DNA from: Microbispora siamensis
Lineage (GTDB): Bacteria; Actinomycetota; Actinomycetes; Streptosporangiales; Streptosporangiaceae
Assembly (NCBI RefSeq): GCF_016863095.1
Contig: NZ_BOOF01000001.1
Location: 124,001 to 188,000 of the forward strand
Length of the DNA stretch: 64,000 bases
Reading direction: 5' to 3'
Shown here: positions 48,901 to 54,688 of the stretch, piece after piece
How the letters are laid out: each line of letters starts with the position of its first letter
How positions within the stretch are numbered: the first letter of the stretch is position 1
The notes under the pieces: generated by a model
What the model saw: only the letters and a program-made list of their open reading frames with translations
What the model was told of the DNA's origin: nothing
The model's database searches: none
Position numbers and translations under genes: made by a program

Positions 48901-49373
48901 CCCCCGGAGGTCGCCAGTGAGACCTTGGGCTGCGCGCTGCTGACCGAGACCGGCCGGTCGGCGACCGTCCTGGTCACCTCCAGAGTCAGGTCGAGGTGCC
49001 TGACGCCACCCTGCGTGCTCGCCTTCGCCAGCAACCGGCCGGTACGCGGACCGGAGAGCGGATACTCGTCCTCCAGGCCGGACAGGCTGGTGAGGTTCTT
49101 GAGCTGGTCGTACACCGCGACGTCGAACAGATCGCCCAGGCCCAGGCCGTCCTCCCCGCCGGGCACCAGGCCGACGAGGGGGAGCTGCTCGCCCATCGGA
49201 CCGAGCGCCGCCATGCCCCTGCCGACAGCGGCGAAGCGCTCGACCGCGGACACGAGCGCGGTGGTCTCCTCATCCCGTTGCGCGTCCGCCGACGCGGCCT
49301 GCGGCAGGCCGGTGAGCAGACCCGCCATCATCCCCAGAACACACACCGCACTGATCAGTCGCCGCCTCGACAC
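39966..49373 (-). CDS. Giant secreted RTX (hemolysin-type Ca-binding) repeat protein
   Basis: 3,135 residues with a Sec signal peptide (MSRRRLISAVCVLGMMAGLL, cleavage near ASA-DA). Residues ~30-1900 form a long region of repeated beta-rich modules without a recognised catalytic motif. Residues ~1905-2970 are dense Ca-binding nonapeptides of the GGxGxDxxx type (GGDGDDMILAGAG, GGKGDDQI and many more). The C-terminal ~160 residues contain Cys and a GDKMIDWNGSF motif. RTX repeats fold on Ca2+ outside the cell; here export is by Sec rather than a neighbouring type I system, which is not seen. Likely a surface or matrix protein. Confidence 0.88.
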   Translation of the reverse strand: MSRRRLISAVCVLGMMAGLLTGLPQAASADAQRDEETTALVSAVERFAAVGRGMAALGPMGEQLPLVGLVPGGEDGLGLGDLFDVAVYDQLKNLTSLSGLEDEYPLSGPRTGRLLAKASTQGGVRHLDLTLEVTRTVADRPVSVSSAQPKVSLATSGGVDVTLKLGAKLPFAYDPATKTAWLGKDAVVTVQADGRLAAGAKPSAAFGILGVDLSAGSSLSFASTFTSTASDPDGDGRLDLREMGADGAAAGLFTFSRKGSATARLAVTAQPFAGAQVEGATATVDVNWPDLATGGPQVSVGQPDLDRLNRFQTLTPKDLLDGLTHLSSAITAVQRARWGGQGDLDLPFMRGSLADAVRISEAIDKFVADSVDRNTGQPTFTSIQDMLAALGRARGLPGGAIIKVADAGYDDATKKIAFTLVIDRAVNPAPEPLNPAGQVSSGTGAGVTYTATTLKHAGQKWTPGEFAGRTITAGTSTGMVADNTADVVTLTGDGWRGGVPAAGTAYRIAAADPMIGQVTLGDTFKARAGLAQANATTSVAGVMRGYHAAATVVLDLGDPATGQECATRPDGQQKACPYKHINPDGSATVVTELPRPADRIMLRTGRDLFGARLSVLTSVNVDAVVGYLGVRLTGDLSMSSRSGGDVVKVALKDVGDVPLTRLFERLANNPSDILTSQVDAAARARLTFGVPGLADFFGGKVTGDVEMPDIRTPDTLVFRGFDQIGKVKNFAFDPDNPQALFGALVKSLGALATYLDHVQPSGPVGTAMTTKLPLLGRSLSDLVAADEMGSGPGVVYGDGACGSENGFVTDPSRTFAQAHIGRGVVIGTRVMTVQAVCGEHTMVFTAKFGEARPEPGTAYALRSPLRDAIDRLTAAPPDTVQALVAELNKALGGQVRIGYEDGALRLSLAYDKKAALKEPLRFSFGDSSLVAASGSGTLDASVGGQIRLGVRVALKRDFDLARDLLIDTDSGLDLEASARLDGTIKANIGPLPVSVGKADDDPMQARLAYGVNLRYDGGSREAVPPADFFAGLDLSLNETTEPVTCDRDPRRDETDLALCAVLPAYVNGSPITADGRHALVLRLPRAAPLADMFDLTKKLPGDIERLEVPEFDFSTLPAGLELDWTNLGDGIDRYLTALETGMRTASYGGRLPLVGDDLQQGADFVGAKRQEIKAAIAKLPNGGRVPTGKDLREWYNAELAPKVGPGVQPVITCVQAPEPADPTACDAAKGTELTGVKFTMSIGKGVVDPRQGCVEGCAALERQLDIGVPGLALRQGPGKGVRAEIGWHVQVTVGLDRTNGFYIDAAPDKRPQATVGVNVSLPEEINAKLSILDVTVKNRSPQSPDLFAGTFTVGLKPVGRIGLAQLTDASDLVETSLHANVAVDWRFTVTPGSPMLPGLFGDFHLAWDLTKGGSPDPANLSIAFTDVNLEAGDFFRTVLGPVVTQVKRVTDPVRPVVDQLYAPIPVLSDLSRAAGGGDVNLMTIAKKFNTLGGNSTTQFIERMIEITKLVTSLPDCRGELHIPIGSFTVAGDRALTTENSPDVADSLIADVSPTTDDLFAALDQGARTCDKGKAAKAGAEAEQGPMQQSAKSGFSFPVLDNAGRSIFSLLMGKDVELVAYDSGPLRLGFTYSQSFGPVYAPPPIMVVISGTAGVEARIRAGFDTYGIRKAIEQGKADLQILDSLYLKTTDERGRPLPAIKLYGTLEAGAGVDLLLVKAGVSGGISLGIAMLWADPTNDGKFRFFEFAGVLLRNPLCLFTMDGKLKVYLKAWVEIGISIFKKRFDWTIVEATLLDFSAKPKCDEAPPKLATVSGDALVLHIGPMRAARGGSTAKPSDDAEQWTVSQLPGDEGFVVNALGVREEHHTAGLDRVLADGRGAKGGLKLVFQGYADASGAPFPFDRKIVAFGGDGDDMILAGAGRNVIDGGKGDDQITSADSYDEQGGPAPIVAGGPGDDYLTVGGAGGWVAGDGRLTPAVRKVGTVEVADWTADGLPGAPDDGPGDGDDRIAAGLGANRLWGNGGNDTIGVASDNPLAATDPSPRYRAQPSLLVGGPGGDILTGGSAADEIHTGPQNEFGPDANGPADSGPNYVDTGAGADTVYGSQAVDLVAGHSRPGETVRILGGGGEDVLAGGHGKDEIFGGPGDDWVIAEPSDVSEAQGRDEFGPARRVRHLPLPLGVEPSAKLLAGGDGDDHIVGGDGGATIFGDRIREEPCAEVGGDGDGRDLVLGGSGEETVSAGGGADRVEAGGGQDRVCGEKGDDVLYGGAGDDDVSGGSGDDTAYGDDGADEVTGGSGDDTLYGGAQDDVVAGEAGEDTAFGGLGDDLLVGGSRTAGKADAGDTLYGDAGADRLVGDNGDATGSFDLDGTPEEAGGPDVIHGGADADTAFGGIGADEVHGDAGDDHLEGGNGADRIFGEAGEDELAGGGSGPHPDAGDTLFGGDGPDVIAGDNAVLSTSGTATPVAVRPGQLHTHRVEPLAGGSGADVADGGAGNDAIFGQGGADRLRGQAGDDYAEGGPGVDWVEGDQGDDDIVGGSHAAADDAADALFGGPGDDVVAGDNAVVTLAGTPSRATVRLGSAGTPMTPRAVTLLGEGAGGDRVSGGSGVDVLWGQDGDDHISGGGQGDHAEGGGGADQIRGDLPLSATSTQTTSEPLADPGWKGNASEPAELEGDDATPGQDDLIGGSATPGAPDKGDAIEGGGAADVLLGDNGSLVRTLTGNTERVYTERYPAGQAPADATRSRTHDPALPGDSTRFCTQAQPTCEPEGSFGADRLYGDEGDDGLWGQDGDDRLYGGAGDDDMFGELGDDEMDGGDGEDAMLGDRGGVVDERIDAGDAQRLGFTVSLNAPPKETYRGFPAGSYDRRTDLLHDADGDTWVAAALPHDGFAKGGDDRMRGGPGRDSMHGGAGDDLINGDSGGDEVFGDDGDDVVWGGKGCDPVLDAATADCISGGAFDPAARGTGDRFVDHVFGGAGADLLDYNPRGSYPGDCAPGRMPEGTLTTVVDPCLWFRMTDKDNASAADDQHHQGVDWQYGGADRDVLQGDRTANGPNPGDKMIDWNGSFNLYTHCGPANGGHNIVRQHSPAMRDFLAKVAWGAGAGRAQGDPSAQRELAIPDNDNGSPYPTSPGHFDSPVACAG

Positions 49374-49639
49374 CGGACCCCCAAAACCGACGTGACATAC
49401 CGACGGCCTGTTCTAGTGACGGCGACTTGCGATCAGGTTGGAGACGACTTGGGAGATCCACACGAGCAGGTCCGGGCAGGAGGCCGGGCGTCCGACGGCC
49501 GGGGCACCGTGCCCCTCCACGCGCCCCGCCTGGACGCGGAGGCGTGAGGCGACAGCCTGCGATTGCGGTCGGCGGCTTTACACTGTAGATCTGCGACGTC
49601 TGACGCCCGGCGTGCGACTTCCGGACGAGGAAAGACCGG

Positions 49640-50245
49640 TCAGCCCTGCGGGGAGACCCGGGCGCTCAGGTCCTGCCAGATCTTGTCGACCTGGGCGTCC
49701 AGGTCGTCCAGGGAACCCTCGTTGCGGATCACGATGTCGGCGATCCTCAGCCGGTCCTCGCGGGAGGCCTGGGCGGCGATCCGGGCACGGGCGTCCGCTT
49801 CCGGCATGCCGCGGAACCGCAGCAGGCGCTCCAGCCGCACCTCGTCCGGCGTGTCCACGACGATCACCACGTCGTACAGGGCGGCCAGGTTGTTCTCGGC
49901 CAGCAGCGGCACGTCGTAGACGACGACCGCGTCGTCCGGGGCCTCTCGCTGGAGTTGCTCGCTGCGCTCGCCCACCTTGGGATGGACGATCCCGTTGAGG
50001 ACCTTGAGCTTCTCGGCGTCGGCGAAGACGATCGCGCCGAGCCGTTCCCGGTCGAGCGTGCCGTCGGGACGCAGCACGTCCTCGCCGAACGCATCGACGA
50101 TCTCCGCGAGCCCGGAGGTGCCCGGCTCCACGACCTCTCTGGCGATCTTGTCCGCGTCGACGACGACGGCGCCGCGGGCCGCGAGCCGGCGCGACACCTC
50201 GCTCTTGCCCGAACCTATACCGCCCGTGAGCCCAACCTTCAGCAC
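49640..50245 (-). CDS. coaE: Dephospho-CoA kinase
   Basis: A 201-residue P-loop kinase catalysing the last step of CoA synthesis. The N-terminus [17 protein letters not shown] holds Walker [14 protein letters not shown] and the lid region with RLLRFRGM follow. The start GTG at 50245 matches the compact N-terminus of other CoaE proteins and lies 10 nt after the upstream acetyltransferase stop. In many actinomycetes coaE lies near rpsA and uvrB; here uvrB is about 31 kb away. Confidence 0.95.
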   Translation of the reverse strand: MLKVGLTGGIGSGKSEVSRRLAARGAVVVDADKIAREVVEPGTSGLAEIVDAFGEDVLRPDGTLDRERLGAIVFADAEKLKVLNGIVHPKVGERSEQLQREAPDDAVVVYDVPLLAENNLAALYDVVIVVDTPDEVRLERLLRFRGMPEADARARIAAQASREDRLRIADIVIRNEGSLDDLDAQVDKIWQDLSARVSPQG

Positions 50246-50255
50246 GTGCCGCAGC

Positions 50256-50723
50256 CTATCGGGCAATCTGGGGCTCACGGCGCAGGTGGACCAGCGTCAG
50301 GTGGTCCTGGACCCGTTCGCGCTGGGTCTCCCGATAGCCGAGGCGCCGGTAGAGCCGCAGGTTCCCCTCCGACAGATGCCCCGTGAACAGGTCGAACGCC
50401 GCCGCCTCGGGCACGGCCTCGTGCATCGCGGCCAGCAGCCCGCTGCCGATCCCCTGCCCCTGCCGGTCGGGCGCGACCACGAGACGGCCCACGAGGCAGG
50501 TCGAGCCGGACATCTGGCCCCGGACCGCGCCGACCACCCGGCCGCCGTCCGTCGCCTTCAGCACGACCCCCGTCTCGATCACCGTACGCACCTGGTCGAG
50601 CGACTCGACGAGCGGCGCGATGAACGGGTCGCCGTAGAGCTGTGCCTCGGTCACGTACGCGGCCCGCTGCAGGGTGAGGATCTCCCCCGCGTCCGCGGGC
50701 AGGGCCCTCGCGATCTCCACCAC
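50256..50723 (-). CDS. GNAT family N-acetyltransferase
   Basis: A 155-residue acetyltransferase with the acetyl-CoA motif [20 protein letters not shown] and a C-terminal [12 protein letters not shown]. The substrate is unknown. The start at 50723 follows AGGGTGG by five nucleotides; GTGs at 50732 and 50720 are alternatives. It lies between rpsA and coaE and is separated from rpsA by a strong terminator, so it probably has its own promoter and continues into coaE. Confidence 0.85.
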   Translation of the reverse strand: MVEIARALPADAGEILTLQRAAYVTEAQLYGDPFIAPLVESLDQVRTVIETGVVLKATDGGRVVGAVRGQMSGSTCLVGRLVVAPDRQGQGIGSGLLAAMHEAVPEAAAFDLFTGHLSEGNLRLYRRLGYRETQRERVQDHLTLVHLRREPQIAR

Positions 50724-50878
50724 GAGGGCCACCCTATCGGCACACCTGCCTCCGTCAGGGCGGGCCGGGCTCCCGGACGTGACTCGCCGCGGCCGGCCAC
50801 CGCGTAGCCAGGGTCCCGCTCCGGCGAAGGCGTCCCCTGCACGCGAGCGACCGGGAAAAGAGGGACCGGGAAAAGGGG

Positions 50879-50904
50879 AAAGGCCCCGCCGAAGCGGGGC
50901 CTTT
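50879..50904 (-). terminator. rpsA intrinsic terminator
   Basis: AAAGGCCCCGC (50879-50889) pairs with GCGGGGCCTTT (50894-50904) around a CGAA tetraloop. Read on the minus strand it lies about 50 nt after the rpsA stop and is followed by T-rich sequence (TTTCCCCTTTTCCC). Confidence 0.85.
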
Positions 50905-50954
50905 CGTGATGCCATGGAGGACTGGCCGTGACCTCCGGTCCAGAAGACCGGGTG

Positions 50955-52418
50955 TCAGCTCTGGCCGCCCGCCAGCTTCTCGCGCAGGGCGGCGAGGGCC
51001 TCGTCGGAGGCGAGGGCGCCACCAGCGGACTGCGAGGAGCTGGTCTCGCCGCTGTAGGACGACGGAGCGGCCTCGCTGGCCGCCGCCTCCTCCTGGCGGG
51101 CCTTCTCGATCTGCGAGCGGTGCGCCTCGAAGCGGGCCTGGGCCTCGGCGTACTGCCGCTCCCACTCCTCACGCTGCTTGTCGAAGCCCTCGAGCCACTC
51201 GCCGGTCTCGGCGTCGAAGCCCTCGGGGTAGATGTAGTTGCCCTGCTCGTCGTAGGTCGCCGCCATGCCGTACAGCGTGGGGTCGAACTCGACCTCGGCG
51301 CCGACACCCTCGTTGGCCTGCTTGAGGGACAGCGAGATGCGGCGGCGGTCCAGGTCGATGTCGATGATCTTCACGAAGATCTCGTCGCCGACCTGCACGA
51401 CCTGCTCCGGAATCTCCACGTGGCGCTCGGCCAGCTCGGAGATGTGGACCAGGCCCTCGATGCCCTCCTCGACCCGGACGAAGGCACCGAACGGCACCAG
51501 CTTGGTGACGCGGCCGGGCACGACCTGGCCGATCTGGTGGGTCCGGGCGAACTGCTGCCACGGGTCCTCCTGCGTCGCCTTGAGCGACAGCGAGACCCGC
51601 TCGCGCTCCATGTCGACGTCGAGAACCTCGACCGTGACCTCCTGGCCCACCTCGACGACCTCGGACGGGTGGTCGATGTGCTTCCAGGACAGCTCGGACA
51701 CGTGCACCAGGCCGTCGACGCCGCCGAGGTCCACGAACGCACCGAAGTTGACGATCGAGGACACGACGCCCTTGCGGACCTGGCCCTTCTGGAGGGTGTT
51801 GAGGAACGTCTGGCGAACCTCGGACTGCGTCTGCTCCAGCCAGGCACGGCGGGACAGGACCACGTTGTTGCGGTTCTTGTCCAGCTCGATGATCTTGGCC
51901 TCGAGCTCGCGCCCGACGTACGGCTGCAGGTCGCGGACGCGGCGCATCTCCACCAGGGAGGCGGGGAGGAAGCCGCGCAGACCGATGTCGAGGATCAGGC
52001 CACCCTTGACGACCTCGATGACCGTGCCGGTGACGATGCCGTCCTCGTCCTTGATCTTCTCGATCGTGCCCCAGGCGCGCTCGTACTGGGCGCGCTTCTT
52101 GGACAGGATGAGGCGGCCTTCCTTGTCCTCCTTCTGGAGAACCAGGGCCTCGACGTGCTCTCCGACCTCGACGACCTCGGCCGGGTCGACATCGTGCTTG
52201 ATCGAGAGCTCGCGCGACGGGATAACGCCCTCGGTCTTGTAGCCAATGTCGAGCAAGACCTCGTCTCGATCGACCTTGACAACGGTGCCTTCAACGATGT
52301 CTCCGTCGTTGAAGTACTTGATGGTCTCGTCGATCGCGGCGAGGAAGGCCTCCTCGGAACCGATGTCGTTGACCGCTACCTGCGGGGTGCTCGAGGTGGC
52401 CTCAGTGCTGCTCGTCAT
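50955..52418 (-). CDS. rpsA: 30S ribosomal protein S1
   Basis: A 487-residue actinobacterial S1 with four S1 RNA-binding domains in the first ~365 residues (starting near DGDIVEGTVVKVDRDEVLL; later KGVVSSIVNFGAFVDLGGVD and PGRVTKLVPFGAFVRVEEGI). The C-terminal ~120 residues are charged and end ALAALREKLAGGQS. It helps mRNA bind the 30S subunit. The ATG at 52418 matches the family N-terminus; a longer frame upstream is not conserved in character. An intrinsic terminator follows. Confidence 0.97.
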   Translation of the reverse strand: MTSSTEATSSTPQVAVNDIGSEEAFLAAIDETIKYFNDGDIVEGTVVKVDRDEVLLDIGYKTEGVIPSRELSIKHDVDPAEVVEVGEHVEALVLQKEDKEGRLILSKKRAQYERAWGTIEKIKDEDGIVTGTVIEVVKGGLILDIGLRGFLPASLVEMRRVRDLQPYVGRELEAKIIELDKNRNNVVLSRRAWLEQTQSEVRQTFLNTLQKGQVRKGVVSSIVNFGAFVDLGGVDGLVHVSELSWKHIDHPSEVVEVGQEVTVEVLDVDMERERVSLSLKATQEDPWQQFARTHQIGQVVPGRVTKLVPFGAFVRVEEGIEGLVHISELAERHVEIPEQVVQVGDEIFVKIIDIDLDRRRISLSLKQANEGVGAEVEFDPTLYGMAATYDEQGNYIYPEGFDAETGEWLEGFDKQREEWERQYAEAQARFEAHRSQIEKARQEEAAASEAAPSSYSGETSSSQSAGGALASDEALAALREKLAGGQS

Positions 52419-52625
52419 GTGTGGAATTGCTCCGAACCGGACAGATGTCGTTGTGACAGAAGCGCGGCGGGCCGTTTTTCGTTCACCGGATGATGCTGCT
52501 TCCTGGTAGCCACCAGATGACCGAGCGCGAGCCCGCTCCGTCCGTGACGCGCGCGAGCCCACAGCGCAGCGATCAGCATATGAGACGGAGCGAGCTGGGT
52601 CAATCCGAGGCAACCAGACGAACGC

Positions 52626-53690
52626 CTAGTAGGTGATCACCGACTTCGCCCGCGCCGGTGAGAGCGTTGCCCGGAGTTTACGCGGCACCGACACTCGGGC
52701 CGGATCTCCATCCGACGTATAGCGCTCTCCTGGGTGTTTGTCGAGCCAGTCGAGCCAGTAGGTCGTGCACCAGCGCCGGCAGTCGCCGTGTTTTCCGTTG
52801 GACTGGATCCTCGGGATCGCGTATCGCGGAAAACTTTTCGCGTAGGGCGAAACCGTGGGCTGCGCCCCGGCCAGGAAGACGGCGTCGAAGTGGTAGCGAG
52901 TGCCGTCCCACGAGCCGTCGTGTGCCCTGCTCAGCTTCCTCGGCCGCGACCCGTACGGCAGCGCGAAGGTCGTGGAGGGCGGCGCGCCGATCTTCTTCAG
53001 CAGCCGCTCCTGCCGGACGATCTGCTCGCTGACCCGCTTGTTGGAGAGCCGCCGGAGATCGGGATGGGAGTAGGTGTGGTTGGCCACCTCGAAGCCGTGG
53101 TCGAGCAGCCACTTCACCGCCTGTCTCTGCCGCTCCCGGTCGCGCAGCCCGAAGGGGTCGCGGTTGACCCAGAAGGTGGCCGTGGGCCGGAAGTTCGGGT
53201 ACTTCGCCGCGACCTCGTAGATGATGCCGACGGCCGTGTCGTTCCTCGGCATGCCGTTGTGGTCCACGGCGAAGTGGCTGGGGTGGCCGTCGTCGAAGGT
53301 CAGGACGACGGGATGGGTCCCGGCCGGGATGTCGATCTTCCTGGCGGCCAGTTCGGCCGCGGTGATCGGCACGTAGCCGTCCTTGGCCAGGCGCTCCAGT
53401 TCCTTGCGAAGCTGGTCGGGCGTCCGGTCGATGGACGCCAGCCGCTTGGGCAGGATGCGGTGGTACATGATCACGGGCACCAGGCCGGCCTCGTTCGCCT
53501 TGACCTTCCTGGCCGACTCGGCGGTCGCCTTCGGCGGGGCCGCACTGGGCGTGCGCGACGGCGTCGGCGGCTGCGCCCGCACCTGCGACCGTTCCTCGCC
53601 AGTGGACCGGGGCAGCAGCACGAGCGCGACAAGACCGATCACGACAACGACGACATTGGCGATTGCAGTCATTCGGGCAAGGTTGCGCAC
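52626..53690 (-). CDS. Polysaccharide deacetylase (NodB-type), membrane-anchored
   Basis: A 354-residue protein with an N-terminal membrane anchor (NVVVVVIGLVALVLL), a Pro/Thr/Ser-rich linker and a carbohydrate esterase 4 domain. The metal and catalytic residues are in VVLTFDDGHPSHF and VANHTYSHPD. It probably deacetylates peptidoglycan or another cell-wall glycan outside the membrane. The GTG start lacks a clear SD; an ATG six codons downstream is possible. It is divergent from the DUF2127 gene, 56 nt apart. Confidence 0.9.
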   Translation of the reverse strand: MRNLARMTAIANVVVVVIGLVALVLLPRSTGEERSQVRAQPPTPSRTPSAAPPKATAESARKVKANEAGLVPVIMYHRILPKRLASIDRTPDQLRKELERLAKDGYVPITAAELAARKIDIPAGTHPVVLTFDDGHPSHFAVDHNGMPRNDTAVGIIYEVAAKYPNFRPTATFWVNRDPFGLRDRERQRQAVKWLLDHGFEVANHTYSHPDLRRLSNKRVSEQIVRQERLLKKIGAPPSTTFALPYGSRPRKLSRAHDGSWDGTRYHFDAVFLAGAQPTVSPYAKSFPRYAIPRIQSNGKHGDCRRWCTTYWLDWLDKHPGERYTSDGDPARVSVPRKLRATLSPARAKSVITY

Positions 53691-53746
53691 AGTTATTTGA
53701 CCTTACTGCCCGACGTGTCCGTATTCACATGTGTTGCAATTTTCCT

Positions 53747-54544
53747 GTGGACTGGAGCTTGCGTGCGTGCGGACGACACGGGCACGTCACCTACGCCCCC
53801 GACGAGGAGGCGCTGCGGAACCGGCTGCGCGCCGAGACCGCGCTGGGCGAGGCGTGGCGCTGCCTGCGCTGCGGCGACTTCACTCTGGGCCCGCCGCGCG
53901 GCGCCGGACCGGCCGGCGACGCGCCCGTCGTGCTGCGCGGCCGGGCGCTGCGCGACGCCGCCGTGCTACGGCTGATCGCCGTCTTCCGCTGGGCCAAGGC
54001 CGTGCTCGTGATCGTCGGAGCGTACGGCGTGTGGCGGTTCCGGGCCCATCACGACGCCGTACGGCGGGCGTTCGACCAGGACCTCCCGCTGGTCAGGCCG
54101 CTGGCCCACAAGCTCGGGTGGAACCTCGACCAGTCGGGCGTGGTGCACACACTGCGGACCGCGCTGGGCGCGCGGACGACGACCCTCACCTGGATCTTCC
54201 TCGCCCTGCTCGCCCTCGCGGCCCTGCTGCTGACCGAGGGGGTCGGCCTGTGGCTGCTGAAGCGATGGGGCGAGTACTTCTCGGTGATCGTCACCTCGGC
54301 GTTCATCCCGGTGGAGATCTACGAGATCGCCGAGAAGGTGAGCCCGTTCCGGATCGTGATCCTTCTGATCAACATCGCGGCCGTGCTGTACATCGCGTTG
54401 AGCAAACGCCTGTTCGGGCTGCGCGGCGGGCGGCCGGCGTACGAGGCGGAGCGGCACGAGGCGAGCCTGCTGGAGGTCGAGCAAGCGGGCCTGGCCATGG
54501 CCGGGCGGGACCACGGGCCCACCCGGCCGACCGGCCGCCCCTGA
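53747..54544 (+). CDS. DUF2127 family membrane protein with N-terminal zinc-finger-like segment
   Basis: A 265-residue protein. The first ~50 residues hold paired metal-ligand candidates (ACGRHGHVTYAPDE and WRCLRCGDF), suggesting a zinc finger. Four membrane segments follow in the DUF2127 region (AKAVLVIVGAYGVW, then VGLWLLKRWGEYFSV and FRIVILLINIAAVLYIAL). The function is unknown. GTG at 53747 was preferred since homologous N-termini begin DWSL; ATG at 53729 adds six residues. Confidence 0.8.
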   Translation: MDWSLRACGRHGHVTYAPDEEALRNRLRAETALGEAWRCLRCGDFTLGPPRGAGPAGDAPVVLRGRALRDAAVLRLIAVFRWAKAVLVIVGAYGVWRFRAHHDAVRRAFDQDLPLVRPLAHKLGWNLDQSGVVHTLRTALGARTTTLTWIFLALLALAALLLTEGVGLWLLKRWGEYFSVIVTSAFIPVEIYEIAEKVSPFRIVILLINIAAVLYIALSKRLFGLRGGRPAYEAERHEASLLEVEQAGLAMAGRDHGPTRPTGRP

Positions 54545-54688
54545 CCCGTCGCTCGCCGGACCCTCACTGGGCGGACCGGCCCGGTTCTGCGAGCGCGGCC
54601 CCCGGCGAACCCCGGCACGGTCAGCCGGCTCGGCACGGTGAGAGCGCGAGAGCCCGGGCGCATGCTCGGGCCCATGTGCGGGCCGTGG

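Noticed and set aside
44811..48920. A ~1,369-codon plus-strand frame opposite the RTX protein N-terminal region
   Set aside because: Shadow of the minus-strand gene, whose signal peptide and repeats are clear.
49374..49639. Possible promoter-like TTGCGG-N17-TAGATC and small gene between the RTX gene and coaE
   Set aside because: The -10 match is weak and no gene follows it on the plus strand.
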